Assembly (NCBI GenBank): GCA_028692875.1
Contig: JAQUWL010000008.1
Coordinates: 1-64,000, forward strand
Length of the DNA: 64,000 bases
Reading direction: 5' to 3'
DNA from: Sulfurospirillaceae bacterium
GTDB lineage: Bacteria; Campylobacterota; Campylobacteria; Campylobacterales; Sulfurospirillaceae
The notes beneath the pieces were generated by a model. It was not told the origin of the DNA. It made no database searches and saw only the letters and a program-made list of their open reading frames with translations. The position numbers were made by a program, and so were the translations under genes. How positions within the stretch are numbered: position 1 is the stretch's first letter; every line of letters begins with the position of its first letter. Positions 1 through 8,938 of the stretch are shown piece after piece.

Positions 1-133
1 AAAAATGGCTGATTGGCTCATTGATTACAACACCATAATCCCTCATCATGGTTTACATATGAAAACTCCTGTACAATACCTTCTAGAAACTAACCCTCAG
101 TGCCATATGTTATGGACTAATACAACTTCTTGA
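1..133 (+). pseudogene. 3' end of an integrase-core transposase (cut by window edge)
   Basis: An open frame runs from base 2 to the TGA at 131-133 and would end a DDE integrase-core transposase. The visible peptide contains ADWLIDYNTIIPHHGL and KTPVQYLLE, which match the usual C-terminal pattern of these enzymes (W-x-x-x-YN-x-x-x-PH followed by TP). The 5' part lies outside the window, so whether the gene is whole cannot be told. No terminal inverted repeat is visible before the tRNA promoter, whose -35 box overlaps the stop codon. It may be a working insertion sequence or a relic. The family (IS481- or IS3-like) cannot be assigned safely. Confidence 0.7.
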
Positions 134-158
134 CAAATGAAATTTTTTTCCCTATAAT
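130..158 (+). promoter_or_regulatory. Consensus sigma-70 promoter of the tRNA cluster
   Basis: TTGACA at 130-135 and TATAAT at 153-158 are separated by exactly 17 bases, a perfect consensus. The first tRNA begins at 193, about 28 bases after the expected start point. The -35 box shares bases with the stop codon of the upstream transposase frame. Confidence 0.85.
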
Positions 159-192
159 TTCAACCTCATTCGCAGAGTGAAATCAAGAGCTT

Positions 193-268
193 GACTCGTT
201 AGCTCAGCCGGTAGAGCATCTCCCTTTTAAGGAGGTGGTCGATGGTTCGAATCCATCACGGGTCACCA
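193..268 (+). tRNA. tRNA-Lys (anticodon TTT), copy 1
   Basis: 76 bases with encoded CCA. The acceptor stem pairs GACTCGT with ACGGGTC, discriminator A. The anticodon loop is CTTTTAA, giving TTT, and the T arm contains GGTTCGAATCC. The sequence is identical to the second Lys gene at 598-673. Confidence 0.97.
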
Positions 269-282
269 TTTATATTATGTGC

Positions 283-358
283 GACCCCATCGTCTAGTGG
301 TCCAGGATCCCGCCCTTTCACGGCGGTTACAGGGGTTCAAATCCCCTTGGGGTCGCCA
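283..358 (+). tRNA. tRNA-Glu (anticodon TTC)
   Basis: 76 bases with encoded CCA and the G discriminator typical of tRNA-Glu. The anticodon stem CCGCC/GGCGG encloses loop CTTTCAC, giving TTC. The acceptor GACCCCA pairs with TGGGGTC. It decodes GAA and, by wobble, GAG. Confidence 0.96.
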
Positions 359-380
359 TTTTTTCTTTCCTAATGTCATC

Positions 381-456
381 GGTCGTTTAGCTCAGTTGGT
401 AGAGCGCCACCCTTACAAGGTGGATGTCAGAAGTTCGAGTCTTCTAACGACCACCA
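381..456 (+). tRNA. tRNA-Val (anticodon TAC)
   Basis: 76 bases. Acceptor GGTCGTT pairs with AACGACC, discriminator A, CCA encoded. The anticodon stem CCACC/GGTGG encloses loop CTTACAA, giving TAC. Confidence 0.97.
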
Positions 457-466
457 TTTTTCGTGT

Positions 467-543
467 GCGGCGGTAGTTCAGTTGGTTAGAATATCGGCCT
501 GTCACGCCGGGGGTCGCGGGTTCGAGTCCCGTCCGCCGCGCCA
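467..543 (+). tRNA. tRNA-Asp (anticodon GTC)
   Basis: 77 bases. Acceptor GCGGCGG pairs with CCGCCGC, discriminator G, CCA encoded. The anticodon loop contains CTGTCAC, giving GTC, and the gene closely follows the usual bacterial tRNA-Asp pattern (GTAGTTCAGTTGGTTAGAAT). Confidence 0.97.
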
Positions 544-597
544 CGATTTTCTCAAGGTTGTTTTTTATTGTAAAGTGATTAACTCCCATGAGCGATT

Positions 598-673
598 GAC
601 TCGTTAGCTCAGCCGGTAGAGCATCTCCCTTTTAAGGAGGTGGTCGATGGTTCGAATCCATCACGGGTCACCA
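598..673 (+). tRNA. tRNA-Lys (anticodon TTT), copy 2
   Basis: Base-for-base identical to the tRNA-Lys at 193-268, including CCA. The 5' flank (ATTGACTCG against CTTGACTCG) and the following tRNA-Glu suggest that a Lys-Glu unit was duplicated in tandem. Confidence 0.97.
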
Positions 674-700
674 TTGTCCTAGTTGCAAACACACTTGTGC

Positions 701-775
701 GACCCCATCGTCTAGTGGTTAGGACACCGCCCTCTCAAGGCGGGAACAGGGGTTCAAATCCCCTTGGGGTCGCCA
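701..775 (+). tRNA. tRNA-Glu (anticodon CTC)
   Basis: 75 bases with CCA and G discriminator. Acceptor and T arm match the first tRNA-Glu. The anticodon stem CCGCC/GGCGG encloses loop CTCTCAA, giving CTC, which reads only GAG. The D loop is one base shorter than in the first Glu gene and the variable region differs (GGAAC against GTTAC). A dedicated GAG reader is not expected to be essential in an A/T-rich genome that already has the TTC species. Confidence 0.93.
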
Positions 776-780
776 TTTTT

Positions 781-1227
781 TTATATTCTATTTGCCCTTT
801 GTCTCAATCCCTCGTTTTCATATATATCTATCTCTGTTCTATAGTCTGGATTGTATTTTTTAAGCTCTTGATCCATAAATGCGATTAGTTTTGCATCAGC
901 GTTTTTATGACTTGCCACAAGCAATACAAAATTTAGATACACTTTTGCCTTATTTGGGGCTCTGCCTTTGCTTTTTTTCGGAAAAGGTATGTTTTTTGAA
1001 ACTTCCAAAACAGCATTAGTGAGCTCATTTTTAGAGGTTGTTCTCTTTGCAACAAGCTCCACAAAATACTCTATTCCTATGCTTTTCTTTGCATCTTCTT
1101 CGGCAATTTCTCTCTTTCTTTTTTCGCCTTCTGAATCACTTTTCAGACTAGCAAGAATAAGTGCTAGCAAAAAAACAACAAAGACTATCGTAGCAATAAT
1201 AACAATAACTAGATAATTTTCCTGCAT
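781..1227 (-). CDS. Small membrane-anchored protein of unknown function
   Basis: 148 residues. A single hydrophobic segment at about residues 6-27 (LVIVIIATIVFVVFLLALIL) is followed by a charged stretch and a soluble helical domain of about 110 residues with many Lys and Glu. I do not recognise a named domain. The layout suggests an inner-membrane protein with the bulk in the cytoplasm. It lies convergent to the tRNA cluster, with its stop only 6 bases after the last tRNA, and upstream of nothing on its own strand except ccsBA behind it. Start ATG has a weak GAAGG before it. Confidence 0.75.
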   Translation of the reverse strand: MQENYLVIVIIATIVFVVFLLALILASLKSDSEGEKRKREIAEEDAKKSIGIEYFVELVAKRTTSKNELTNAVLEVSKNIPFPKKSKGRAPNKAKVYLNFVLLVASHKNADAKLIAFMDQELKKYNPDYRTEIDIYENEGLRQRANRI

Positions 1228-1337
1228 TAAAAAGCCTTCACCAAAGCAATGTTGTACTGTTTTTTGTGCCTATTATAGCAAAAAGAGAGATAAAGAGGGT
1301 GCAAAAGAGATATTAAAACTCTTTTGCACTATTTAAA

Positions 1338-4300
1338 TTAGAGCGTTTTGTTAATGTTTCTATTTCGATATGAAAAAGCTATCAATGCAAAAACTATAAC
1401 GATAGTATAGTAAACAAATGAAGGAATTGGCACAGGATCTCCAGATGCGTATGAATGCATTCCAGATAGATAAAAATTTACACCAAAATAGGTCATAATA
1501 ATAGAGGCAAAAGATATAGTTGATGCCACAGCAAATGCGAACAAGGAGTTAATTTTTGGCACAAAACGCATATGCGCAACAGCCGCATAAATCAAAATAG
1601 AGACCAAAGACCAAGTCTCTTTTGGATCCCAACCCCAATATCTACCCCACGATTCATTTGCCCAAACACCACCTAAAAAGTTACCAATAGTTAGCAAACT
1701 AAGTCCCAATATCATAGACATCTCATTAATTCGAGTTGCCTCTACGATGTTACGGTCGATTTCAATATCTCTTTTGCTATTGCCTCCATTTTTACGCAAA
1801 GCAAACAAAATCAATGTAAAAAATCCCAAAAGCGAACACAATCCCAAAAATCCATAACTAGCCGTAATAACAGAAACGTGAATATTTAGCCAATAAGATT
1901 TCAGAACAGGAACAAGCGTTGTTATCTGAGGGTCCATCCAGCTAAGATGTGCCACAAACAAAGTAACGCCCGCCAAAATAGAGGTCAATGCCAAAGAGAC
2001 GATAGATTGTCTAGAGAAAAAGATTCCAGAAAGCGCAATAGCCCACGAAATATAAATCATCGACTCATATCCGTCACTCCAAGGTGCGTGCATAGATATA
2101 TACCATCTCAAACCAAGACCAGCGGTTTGGACAAGAAACGCCAATAAATTAATTCCAAAAACTATTTTAGTAACGGTTGAAAGATTTAGATTTGGCTTGA
2201 GCATTTTTGCAAAGATAAAAAATAGAAGCACCAGACCACTCAAAAGATAAAAAGGTGTCAATCTTTGAAAAATCTTTGCCTTATTAAAAAAGATTTCAGT
2301 GCTTACTCTGCTAGGGCTAGGGATTATATCAGATGCGTACTGCTGTTGGTAAGCCATAAGTTTTTCTACAGATTTGTCAGCATTTGTCCAAATATTCTTC
2401 TCTACACCCTCGCCGAGCGCTTCAAAATATCCAGCAAACAACGACCTAACCTCATCGCTCTCCTCTTTTGGAAATGTACCAATAGCTGTTTTTGGGCTAA
2501 ACCATCTTTTTGAAGCATCGTTTATCTTTGGAATTATCCTAAAAATTTCACCAGTATATACCAAGTAGCAAACATTTACTCTCTCGTCAACCTTGATAAC
2601 ATCTTTATCAAACTGATTTCTATTGGCTGGCTTTTTAAGATTTGCCTCATCAGCATACTTTGTTAGCTTATACTGTCTTGTACCACTTCTATCAAAAAAA
2701 TCATTAAAAGATGCATACTTTGCATCTGGCTTAAGTCCTAAAATCTTCTTCAACTCAGGATGAAAAACATTTATCATCGGTTGGGTTTGCCACTCGCCAG
2801 GAGAGCTCATCATGCCAAGCACTACTTGATTTGCACTTAGTCCTTGATATGATGTTTTTCGGTAGACTTTATTTAGCAACTCATCTACGACTGTGTCTAT
2901 CGGCTTGATTCTTCCATCGGCACTTTGTGTTAATATTTTTGCAAAATTATCCGCATGTGTCTTGTCGTACCTTTTAAAATACTCTAAATACTCATCATTT
3001 CCAACCGCATTTATAGCAGTAGGAGAGGATAGAGCCAATAAAACAAATATTGCGACAAATGCTGATTTTATTTTAACCATGTCTCTTTGTATCATAGAGG
3101 CCAATTTTCTAAATCTGCTTTTTGGATTAACAAGGTTGAAAAACAGACCAATACCCAACAAGATATATCCTATATATGTAGGCCATTTTCCTGGATCTTT
3201 ATTGACTGACAAAATAGTTCCTTTCTCATCTTGATCATACGATGATTGAAAAAATCTATACCCTCGATAATCCAAAACATGGTTCATGTAGACACGATAA
3301 GGCATATTAACGTTCATCTGTGCATCTACAACTTCTATTTCACTTGCATAAGACATTGGAGATTTTGAGCCAGGATATCTCTCAAGCTGAAACTCGTTTA
3401 GTTTTATCAAAAAAGGCAACCTTGAAACCATGGAACCCCACTCAAAAGCAAATTTAACATTACCGATCATAACTCTTTCGATATATCCTTGATAGTTTTT
3501 GCCCTTTCCGTACATTACAACTTCTTGTTTTTCCCCTTTAAACTCAACATCAACAACCAATGCGGACAAAACATCCCTATTGCTTTTAGCCATAGGATTC
3601 TTGTCCTCAACAACTTTTATTTTTCCTTTAAGCCCTATATATTTAGGGGCAAAATTAATACTTTCTATCGTATAAAGTTTTCCTGTTGTAAAATCATTTT
3701 TTGCCTCCGCCTCATAAACACCCCTACTATTTTCCGCCATCTTAAACCAAGATATTTGCTTTGGAGATTTTATGAAAAACTTGCCATCCTCAACCGTAAT
3801 AAAAACGGCGTTGTTATCTTTGTTTTCAGCCTTAGCATCAAAAATAAACTCTAAACCATCTATCGTTTTACTCTCCCCTCTAAAAAGACTAACCTCTTCA
3901 CTGCCTTTGTTAGAGCTAACAACCATACTAAGTGCTGGAAGACCAGAAGGATCATCAACCATTTTCTCTGTTGCATTTTTTATAAAGGATTTAAATTTAA
4001 TTTTTGCAATATCTCCATCAACATCCAAATCAAAAGAGAAGTTGTTGCCACCAAGTGACGATATCAATTGTTTTTTCTGAATTCCATATGTCTTTTCGTC
4101 TTTAACCGCCTCGACACGCACAAAAGGATCACTTGAAACAACACGATTGTCAGACTTTCCTTCTCTTACATGTAAAGAGCCTTCAAACCCATAATATCGA
4201 GTCATTCCAGAGCCAACAAGGATAAATAAAAAACCTATATGAAACAAAAAAGACGGAATACTATCTTTTCTGTACATTTTATAACGAAAAATGTTGTACA

Positions 4301-4484
4301 CCAATAAAATGCCCAATAAAATTTGAACTACCTCAAACCATGTCGAGTCATACACGGCAGCCCAACTTGTTTCAATACCAAAATCATTTTCAATAAACGT
4401 TGCTACTCCGCTTGCAGCACCAAAAATCAACAGTAAAATAACTACTGACCTCATTGATAAAAGCAGCTTGATTGCTGAGTTCAT
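1338..4484 (-). CDS. ccsBA: Cytochrome c biogenesis fusion protein CcsBA (ResB-CcsA)
   Basis: 1048 residues, the size expected for Campylobacterota system II fusions. It exports haem and attaches it to CXXCH motifs of periplasmic cytochromes c. The N-terminal half is ResB/CcsB-like, with membrane segments near residues 10-30, 50-65 and 80-95 and a long periplasmic domain. Another membrane segment lies near 475. The C-terminal CcsA part has about eight membrane segments and the haem-binding WWD motif, seen as WGRYWGWDPKETW near residue 950. Conserved His residues flank it. The gene stands alone, with nearly 300 non-coding bases upstream. Wolinella has specialised paralogues for different CXXCH variants; which type this is cannot be told here. 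One TACATGTA lies inside at 4167-4174. Confidence 0.93.
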   Translation of the reverse strand: MNSAIKLLLSMRSVVILLLIFGAASGVATFIENDFGIETSWAAVYDSTWFEVVQILLGILLVYNIFRYKMYRKDSIPSFLFHIGFLFILVGSGMTRYYGFEGSLHVREGKSDNRVVSSDPFVRVEAVKDEKTYGIQKKQLISSLGGNNFSFDLDVDGDIAKIKFKSFIKNATEKMVDDPSGLPALSMVVSSNKGSEEVSLFRGESKTIDGLEFIFDAKAENKDNNAVFITVEDGKFFIKSPKQISWFKMAENSRGVYEAEAKNDFTTGKLYTIESINFAPKYIGLKGKIKVVEDKNPMAKSNRDVLSALVVDVEFKGEKQEVVMYGKGKNYQGYIERVMIGNVKFAFEWGSMVSRLPFLIKLNEFQLERYPGSKSPMSYASEIEVVDAQMNVNMPYRVYMNHVLDYRGYRFFQSSYDQDEKGTILSVNKDPGKWPTYIGYILLGIGLFFNLVNPKSRFRKLASMIQRDMVKIKSAFVAIFVLLALSSPTAINAVGNDEYLEYFKRYDKTHADNFAKILTQSADGRIKPIDTVVDELLNKVYRKTSYQGLSANQVVLGMMSSPGEWQTQPMINVFHPELKKILGLKPDAKYASFNDFFDRSGTRQYKLTKYADEANLKKPANRNQFDKDVIKVDERVNVCYLVYTGEIFRIIPKINDASKRWFSPKTAIGTFPKEESDEVRSLFAGYFEALGEGVEKNIWTNADKSVEKLMAYQQQYASDIIPSPSRVSTEIFFNKAKIFQRLTPFYLLSGLVLLFFIFAKMLKPNLNLSTVTKIVFGINLLAFLVQTAGLGLRWYISMHAPWSDGYESMIYISWAIALSGIFFSRQSIVSLALTSILAGVTLFVAHLSWMDPQITTLVPVLKSYWLNIHVSVITASYGFLGLCSLLGFFTLILFALRKNGGNSKRDIEIDRNIVEATRINEMSMILGLSLLTIGNFLGGVWANESWGRYWGWDPKETWSLVSILIYAAVAHMRFVPKINSLFAFAVASTISFASIIMTYFGVNFYLSGMHSYASGDPVPIPSFVYYTIVIVFALIAFSYRNRNINKTL

Positions 4485-4589
4485 AAAGCTCTCCCTTTTG
4501 ACGAAAAAATTAAGTTTATATTACCCAATTAAAGTAAATACTTCATAAATAATTTTTAGAGCTTTTTAAGGGAATATAGTAGTTTTTTT

Positions 4590-4649
4590 ATTTTATAAAA
4601 AAGAAAGAAATCTCTGCATGTAGCAACGTTTTAAGCTAAATGCAGAGAT
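4590..4649 (-). terminator. Hairpin terminator downstream of the first porin; fills the 4485-4783 gap
   Basis: ATCTCTGCAT at 4610-4619 pairs with ATGCAGAGAT at 4640-4649, and inner TAGC/GCTA extends the stem past one mismatch. On the minus strand it is followed by TTTCTTTCTTTTTT. It lies 135 bases past the stop of the porin at 4784. The rest of the gap between ccsBA and this porin (4485-4783) is A/T-rich, with nothing else I can name. Confidence 0.7.
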
Positions 4650-4783
4650 ATTATAATTAATAACTTAAGTAGTTTTTTGATATAAAAACAATCTCTTGTT
4701 GTTCTGTTTAAAAGACGATTTATGGCGGTTTTTAAATTTTCTAAAACATATTCTATGCCAAAGCTATTATTCCATTAGCAAGC

Positions 4784-5947
4784 CTAAAATTTATAGTTTA
4801 CAATCAATCTTAAGTCATGTCCATCATTAGCTGTTGCTGTATCAAATTTTGTATCAGAATATCGAACTCTTACATCAAGCCCTTTAAGAGACCCTGCAAA
4901 TAAATATTTTACATCAATATCCCACTCTTTTGCATCGTTGGCAGGATTCACAGAGTTATCATAAACCGCATAGCGAGTAAATGCACTTAAGCCCTTAATG
5001 CCAACTTGTGAAAAATCATAAGAGACTTTACCTTGATATGACTCTGTTCCAGCCCAATATCCTGTCCACCACTCAACAGCATTATATGTCCAGTCTGTTC
5101 CTTGTCCATAGCCCACATTAACATCGTTGTCTTTGTCTGTTTTGTTATAGTAGGCTGACAAACCGATACCTGCTACTTTTGTACCAACCATCACGCCATA
5201 AAGTGCCGTATCTTCCTTGTTTGCACTACTATCAAAATATGTACCATAATACTGTGCACCAATGGTCAAAGGAAACGTTATTGGAAGAGTGTAAGCTACA
5301 TCCAAATAAACCAATGTGTCACTATCTGATTGTGTTGTTATTTGTCCTGTTAAGCCCAGTCCTTTTATAGAGCTATTTGTAGCATAAGCGGTATAGATAT
5401 GATTTTCATGGTCCGTTTCTGTTCCAGATCTGTCATACCACTTATCAACTGCACCAGCAAAGATTGTTGTATCTGCAAAGTAAGTATTGGTCAAAGTGAT
5501 GGCTTCAGCAGAGTCATTAATCAGCCTTATTGTATTTGTGTTTATCAAAGGTGTATCTATATACTGGCGACCAACTTTGATGAGTGATTTTGTCTTATCG
5601 CACTTGTAAGATAGGTAAGCTTCACTTAGCAATGTTTGAGAAATAGCAACATCTGTATCTACTTCTGCTAAATTATTGTCTTTAAGACCTAGCGTATGCG
5701 ATGTTTGAAAGGTCACACCAGCACCAAAACCATAAAACGTATCGGTCACATAGCCTAAATCGCCACCAACTGCAAAACCTGTCTTGTCAACTGCATTATA
5801 TACGCTCACATCCCTATAAAAAGATTTTAATGTTCCACTTAGTGTACCTTTTTTAAAAGCATCCTCAAGATTGTCTGCTGCTTTAGCACTTGAATAAATT
5901 GTTCCTGCCGTGATAATAGCTACCAAGACAAGCTTAGATAATTTCAT
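4784..5947 (-). CDS. OprD-like outer-membrane porin, copy 1 (divergent)
   Basis: 387 residues. A signal peptide (about 1-23, ending SAKA|AD) precedes the family start DNLEDAFKKGTLSGTLKSFY. The rest is alternating beta-strand sequence rich in Tyr, Gly and Thr and ends in NYKF, with the terminal Phe typical of outer-membrane barrels recognised by the BAM machinery. Compared with the next two porins it is shorter and has two Cys near residues 116, and only the signal peptide and the first 30 residues are clearly similar. It is expected to form a trimeric or monomeric channel for small solutes. Substrate unknown. Start ATG follows AAGGAG. Confidence 0.85.
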   Translation of the reverse strand: MKLSKLVLVAIITAGTIYSSAKAADNLEDAFKKGTLSGTLKSFYRDVSVYNAVDKTGFAVGGDLGYVTDTFYGFGAGVTFQTSHTLGLKDNNLAEVDTDVAISQTLLSEAYLSYKCDKTKSLIKVGRQYIDTPLINTNTIRLINDSAEAITLTNTYFADTTIFAGAVDKWYDRSGTETDHENHIYTAYATNSSIKGLGLTGQITTQSDSDTLVYLDVAYTLPITFPLTIGAQYYGTYFDSSANKEDTALYGVMVGTKVAGIGLSAYYNKTDKDNDVNVGYGQGTDWTYNAVEWWTGYWAGTESYQGKVSYDFSQVGIKGLSAFTRYAVYDNSVNPANDAKEWDIDVKYLFAGSLKGLDVRVRYSDTKFDTATANDGHDLRLIVNYKF

Positions 5948-6022
5948 ATATTCTCCTTAAAAAATTTAATCCTTTTTTATTCTACATAAAACTTTTAAAC
6001 AAGACAAATTCAGAAAAAGGGC

Positions 6023-6060
6023 ATAAAAAAAAGGGTGGACGCCAAAAAGACGCCCACCCT
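6023..6060 (-). terminator. Rho-independent terminator of porin 2
   Basis: On the minus strand AGGGTGGGCGTC and GGCGTCCACCCT form a 12-base-pair stem (two G-U pairs) around TTTTT, followed by eight T. It lies 24 bases past the porin stop. Confidence 0.93.
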
Positions 6061-6083
6061 GGGAAAAATATTAGCAAATTGGA

Positions 6084-7331
6084 TTAGAATTTGTAATTAA
6101 CCTTAAACCAAATATCACGACCTTCAGCATCTTTTGAATAACTTTGATAGTTTGCGCCAAGCGACAAACCTTTAAGCTGCTGAACTGTATAAGTTGCATA
6201 AAAATCTGTAATTCCAAATTTATCAGCCGTGGAAGCTGCATTGTCGTCTTTAACATCCGTATACCTAGCACCTGCCAAAAGACCGATAGCTTTGAAGTTA
6301 TAGTTTACGTCAACAGAGACTGACTTTGAATCATCATTGTAGTAACCAGCAAAATATGAAACACCTTTTGCATACATCGGTTGTGCCGCAGATCCTATAC
6401 CATTTACTACACTACCATCATCACTAACTGCTGAATATGCGATAAATCCTTTAAGATCTCCTATGCCCATGTTTGCCATTACGCCATACATTGTGCCTGA
6501 GTCTTTAGTGGAGAGATCATAGTTTGTGCTTAAGTAGTTAGCTGCCAATCCATAATCAAATGAACCTGCCTTGCTGGCATACGCTATCTCCAAATAAATA
6601 TCTTTGTATCCATCATCAGTCGCAGCTGTTCCTGAGTCGCCTATCGTCAAGTATTGAGCTGTCAAGGTTACGTTAGGGATTGATTTGTTTACAGCAAGAA
6701 TAGTATATGCTTTATCGTGCTCTGCACTCAACTCATCAAATTTACCTGGAGCACCGGCACCATCTGTTCTCGCAGCGAACTTCGTAACAACAGCTGCTGT
6801 TAATGTGGTTTGAGGAAGGTCGGTATTAACAACTGTTAAACCTTCAAATGACTGTACAATAATCCTTGAGCCACTACCTGCCAAAAGTGGAGTGCCGATA
6901 AATTGACGTCCTACTTTTACATTAGTCTTGCCAAATGCATAGTTAAGATATGCCTCGGAAAGTACCGAGCCAGCACTATACATGTCAGCACTAAAATCGT
7001 TCTTAGCAGTTCCGGCTGTTCCTATTGGACCATCTGCAAAAGGAGCTTGAGCAGCTTGAAAGGTTAAGCCCATCGTGAAGCCAAACAGTGGGTCGGTTAC
7101 ATAGTTTAACATAACACCTGGCGTAAAAATAGCAGAATCAACACCATTTGTTCCCATGGTGCCACTTGGCGCTCCTCCCGCACTATTTTCTCTATCAAAA
7201 TAGTAAGCTTTAAGCTCGCCGTTTAGTTTTCCATTTTTGAATGCATCTGCAAGATTGTCTGCTGCTTTAGCAGATGTTGCAAGAGCACCAACCGTCATGA
7301 TAGCTGCCAAGCTAAGTTTAACTAATTTCAT
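6084..7331 (-). CDS. OprD-like outer-membrane porin, copy 2
   Basis: 415 residues, exactly the length of copy 3. The signal peptide ends SAKA|ADNLADAF, and the family motif NGKLNGELKAYYFDRE follows. The body is beta-barrel-like and the C terminus is WFKVNYKF, ending in the Phe needed for barrel assembly. It shares long identical runs with copy 3 (for example the signal peptide and NYNFKAIGLLAGARYT), so the two arose by tandem duplication. Differences cluster in the segments expected to be loops. It is a general or anion/organic-acid porin by family; substrate unknown. It has its own terminator and a good ribosome site. Confidence 0.88.
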   Translation of the reverse strand: MKLVKLSLAAIMTVGALATSAKAADNLADAFKNGKLNGELKAYYFDRENSAGGAPSGTMGTNGVDSAIFTPGVMLNYVTDPLFGFTMGLTFQAAQAPFADGPIGTAGTAKNDFSADMYSAGSVLSEAYLNYAFGKTNVKVGRQFIGTPLLAGSGSRIIVQSFEGLTVVNTDLPQTTLTAAVVTKFAARTDGAGAPGKFDELSAEHDKAYTILAVNKSIPNVTLTAQYLTIGDSGTAATDDGYKDIYLEIAYASKAGSFDYGLAANYLSTNYDLSTKDSGTMYGVMANMGIGDLKGFIAYSAVSDDGSVVNGIGSAAQPMYAKGVSYFAGYYNDDSKSVSVDVNYNFKAIGLLAGARYTDVKDDNAASTADKFGITDFYATYTVQQLKGLSLGANYQSYSKDAEGRDIWFKVNYKF

Positions 7332-7462
7332 ACTTTTCTCCTTGAAAAAATTAGTTTCACTTGATTCTACATAAAACTTTTAATCAAGGCAATTCAAAAT
7401 GAAATTAAATAGTTATTTTTTATAAGAAGTAGAAAAATTTACACGAGAGATAAAAAAGGGCA

Positions 7463-7497
7463 TAAAAAAAGGGTGGATGCCAAAAGACACCCACCCT
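7463..7497 (-). terminator. Rho-independent terminator of porin 3
   Basis: On the minus strand AGGGTGGGTGTC, loop TTTT and GGCATCCACCCT are followed by a T run. It is nearly identical to the terminator of porin 2, including the following ATGCCC, so the duplication carried the terminator along. Confidence 0.93.
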
Positions 7498-7519
7498 AAA
7501 AAAGCGTTAACAAATTGGA

Positions 7520-8767
7520 TTAGAATTTGTAAGTAGCTTTAAACCAAATATCTCTACCATCAGCATCTTTGCCATAGCCTTGGTAATTTGCATCAAACTG
7601 TAGACCTTTAAGTTGTGCAACTTTGTAAGTCAAATAAAGATCTTGGATATCAAATTTATCTCTATCTGTTGCTGCATTGTCATCTTCAACGATTGTATAT
7701 CTAGCACCTGCCAAAAGACCGATAGCTTTGAAGTTATAGTTTACGTCAAGAGAGTATGCTTGTGAATCGTCATTAGTGTAGCTAACTGTTCTTGAAACAC
7801 CTTTTGCAAATTCAGGATGTGCACCATGTCCAAAACCATTCTTTACACCAGCACCTCCATTTTCACCAATCGCTGTATAAGCAACATATGTTTTAAGGTC
7901 GCCCATTCCAAAGCTAACTTTTGCACCATACATATCTCCAGACTCTATGTTTGCCTGCTCCCAGTTTGTATTCAAATAGTTCGCTGCAACACCATAGTTA
8001 AATGAACCCGCTTTGCCAGCATATGCTACTTCTGCATAAATATCTTGGAATCCGTTAGTTTTTGCTGCACCTTCGCCATCAAGTGTTAAATATTGAGCTG
8101 TCAATGTTAAGCCTGGAACTGATTTATTAACAACAAGTGCTGTGTATGCCATATCGTCATCAGCATTTAGGCTTTTAAACTGACCTATACCACCACTAGC
8201 ACCACCACCATCTGTTCTTGCTTGCCATTTAGTTATAGCACCAGCCATCAATGTAGTGTTAGGAACATCATTGCTTACAACTGTCAAAGCTTCAAAAGCA
8301 TCTTTAACCATTCTTGAGCCACTATTGTTAACCAATGGGCTAGCTATAAACTGGCGACCAATTTTGATGTTTGTTTTAGCTACAGCATAGTTTATATATG
8401 CCTGAGAAAGTTGTGCACCTGAGCCATACATATCGCCAGTAGCAGTAGAGCCACTAAAATCTGCTTTTGCATCTTCATCAGCAAATGGTGCATGGCTTGA
8501 CTGAAAAGTTAAGCCCATTGTTAAACCCATCAATGGATCAGTAACGTAGTTAAGCATAACACCTACGTTAAAAATCTCTGCATTAGAACCTGTAGTTCCA
8601 GAAGAAGCAGCGTTTCCGCCACCCTCTCTGTCAAAATAAAACGCTTTCAATTCGCCGTTTAGTTTTCCGTTTTTAAATGCATCTGCAAGATTGTCTGCTG
8701 CTGTAGCAGATGTTGCAAGAGCACCAACTGTCATGATAGCTGCCAAGCTAAGTTTAGCTAATTTCAT
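7520..8767 (-). CDS. OprD-like outer-membrane porin, copy 3
   Basis: 415 residues. The signal peptide ends ATSATA|ADNLADAF, then NGKLNGELKAFYFDRE. The barrel sequence ends WFKATYKF. It is the closest relative of copy 2 and is first in the minus-strand row. AAGGAG lies eight bases before the ATG. About 92 bases upstream of the start is a run of seven G on the plus strand (8859-8865). Because each copy ends in its own terminator, the three porins are probably separately transcribed and could be used under different conditions. Confidence 0.88.
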   Translation of the reverse strand: MKLAKLSLAAIMTVGALATSATAADNLADAFKNGKLNGELKAFYFDREGGGNAASSGTTGSNAEIFNVGVMLNYVTDPLMGLTMGLTFQSSHAPFADEDAKADFSGSTATGDMYGSGAQLSQAYINYAVAKTNIKIGRQFIASPLVNNSGSRMVKDAFEALTVVSNDVPNTTLMAGAITKWQARTDGGGASGGIGQFKSLNADDDMAYTALVVNKSVPGLTLTAQYLTLDGEGAAKTNGFQDIYAEVAYAGKAGSFNYGVAANYLNTNWEQANIESGDMYGAKVSFGMGDLKTYVAYTAIGENGGAGVKNGFGHGAHPEFAKGVSRTVSYTNDDSQAYSLDVNYNFKAIGLLAGARYTIVEDDNAATDRDKFDIQDLYLTYKVAQLKGLQFDANYQGYGKDADGRDIWFKATYKF

Positions 8768-8938
8768 ACTTTTCTCCTTAAGAAATTTTTTTACCTGAAA
8801 AGTTTACCACAAAATCACCATGTTAAAGATTAAATTTTTCTTAAAAGCGTGTATCTGTGGGGGGGTTTCTGAAAAAAGAGGGAAAAAACTAATTTTTTGC
8901 CATGCAAATTTTACTAAAAAAGCGATTTGCCAACTCTT

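Noticed and set aside
279-888. Short open frames across the tRNA cluster
   Set aside because: They are translations of tRNA genes; the tRNA folds explain the sequence.
1947-4080. Several plus-strand open frames of 60-120 codons inside ccsBA
   Set aside because: They overlap a long well-supported gene on the other strand, have no ribosome sites or family motifs, and reflect the base composition.
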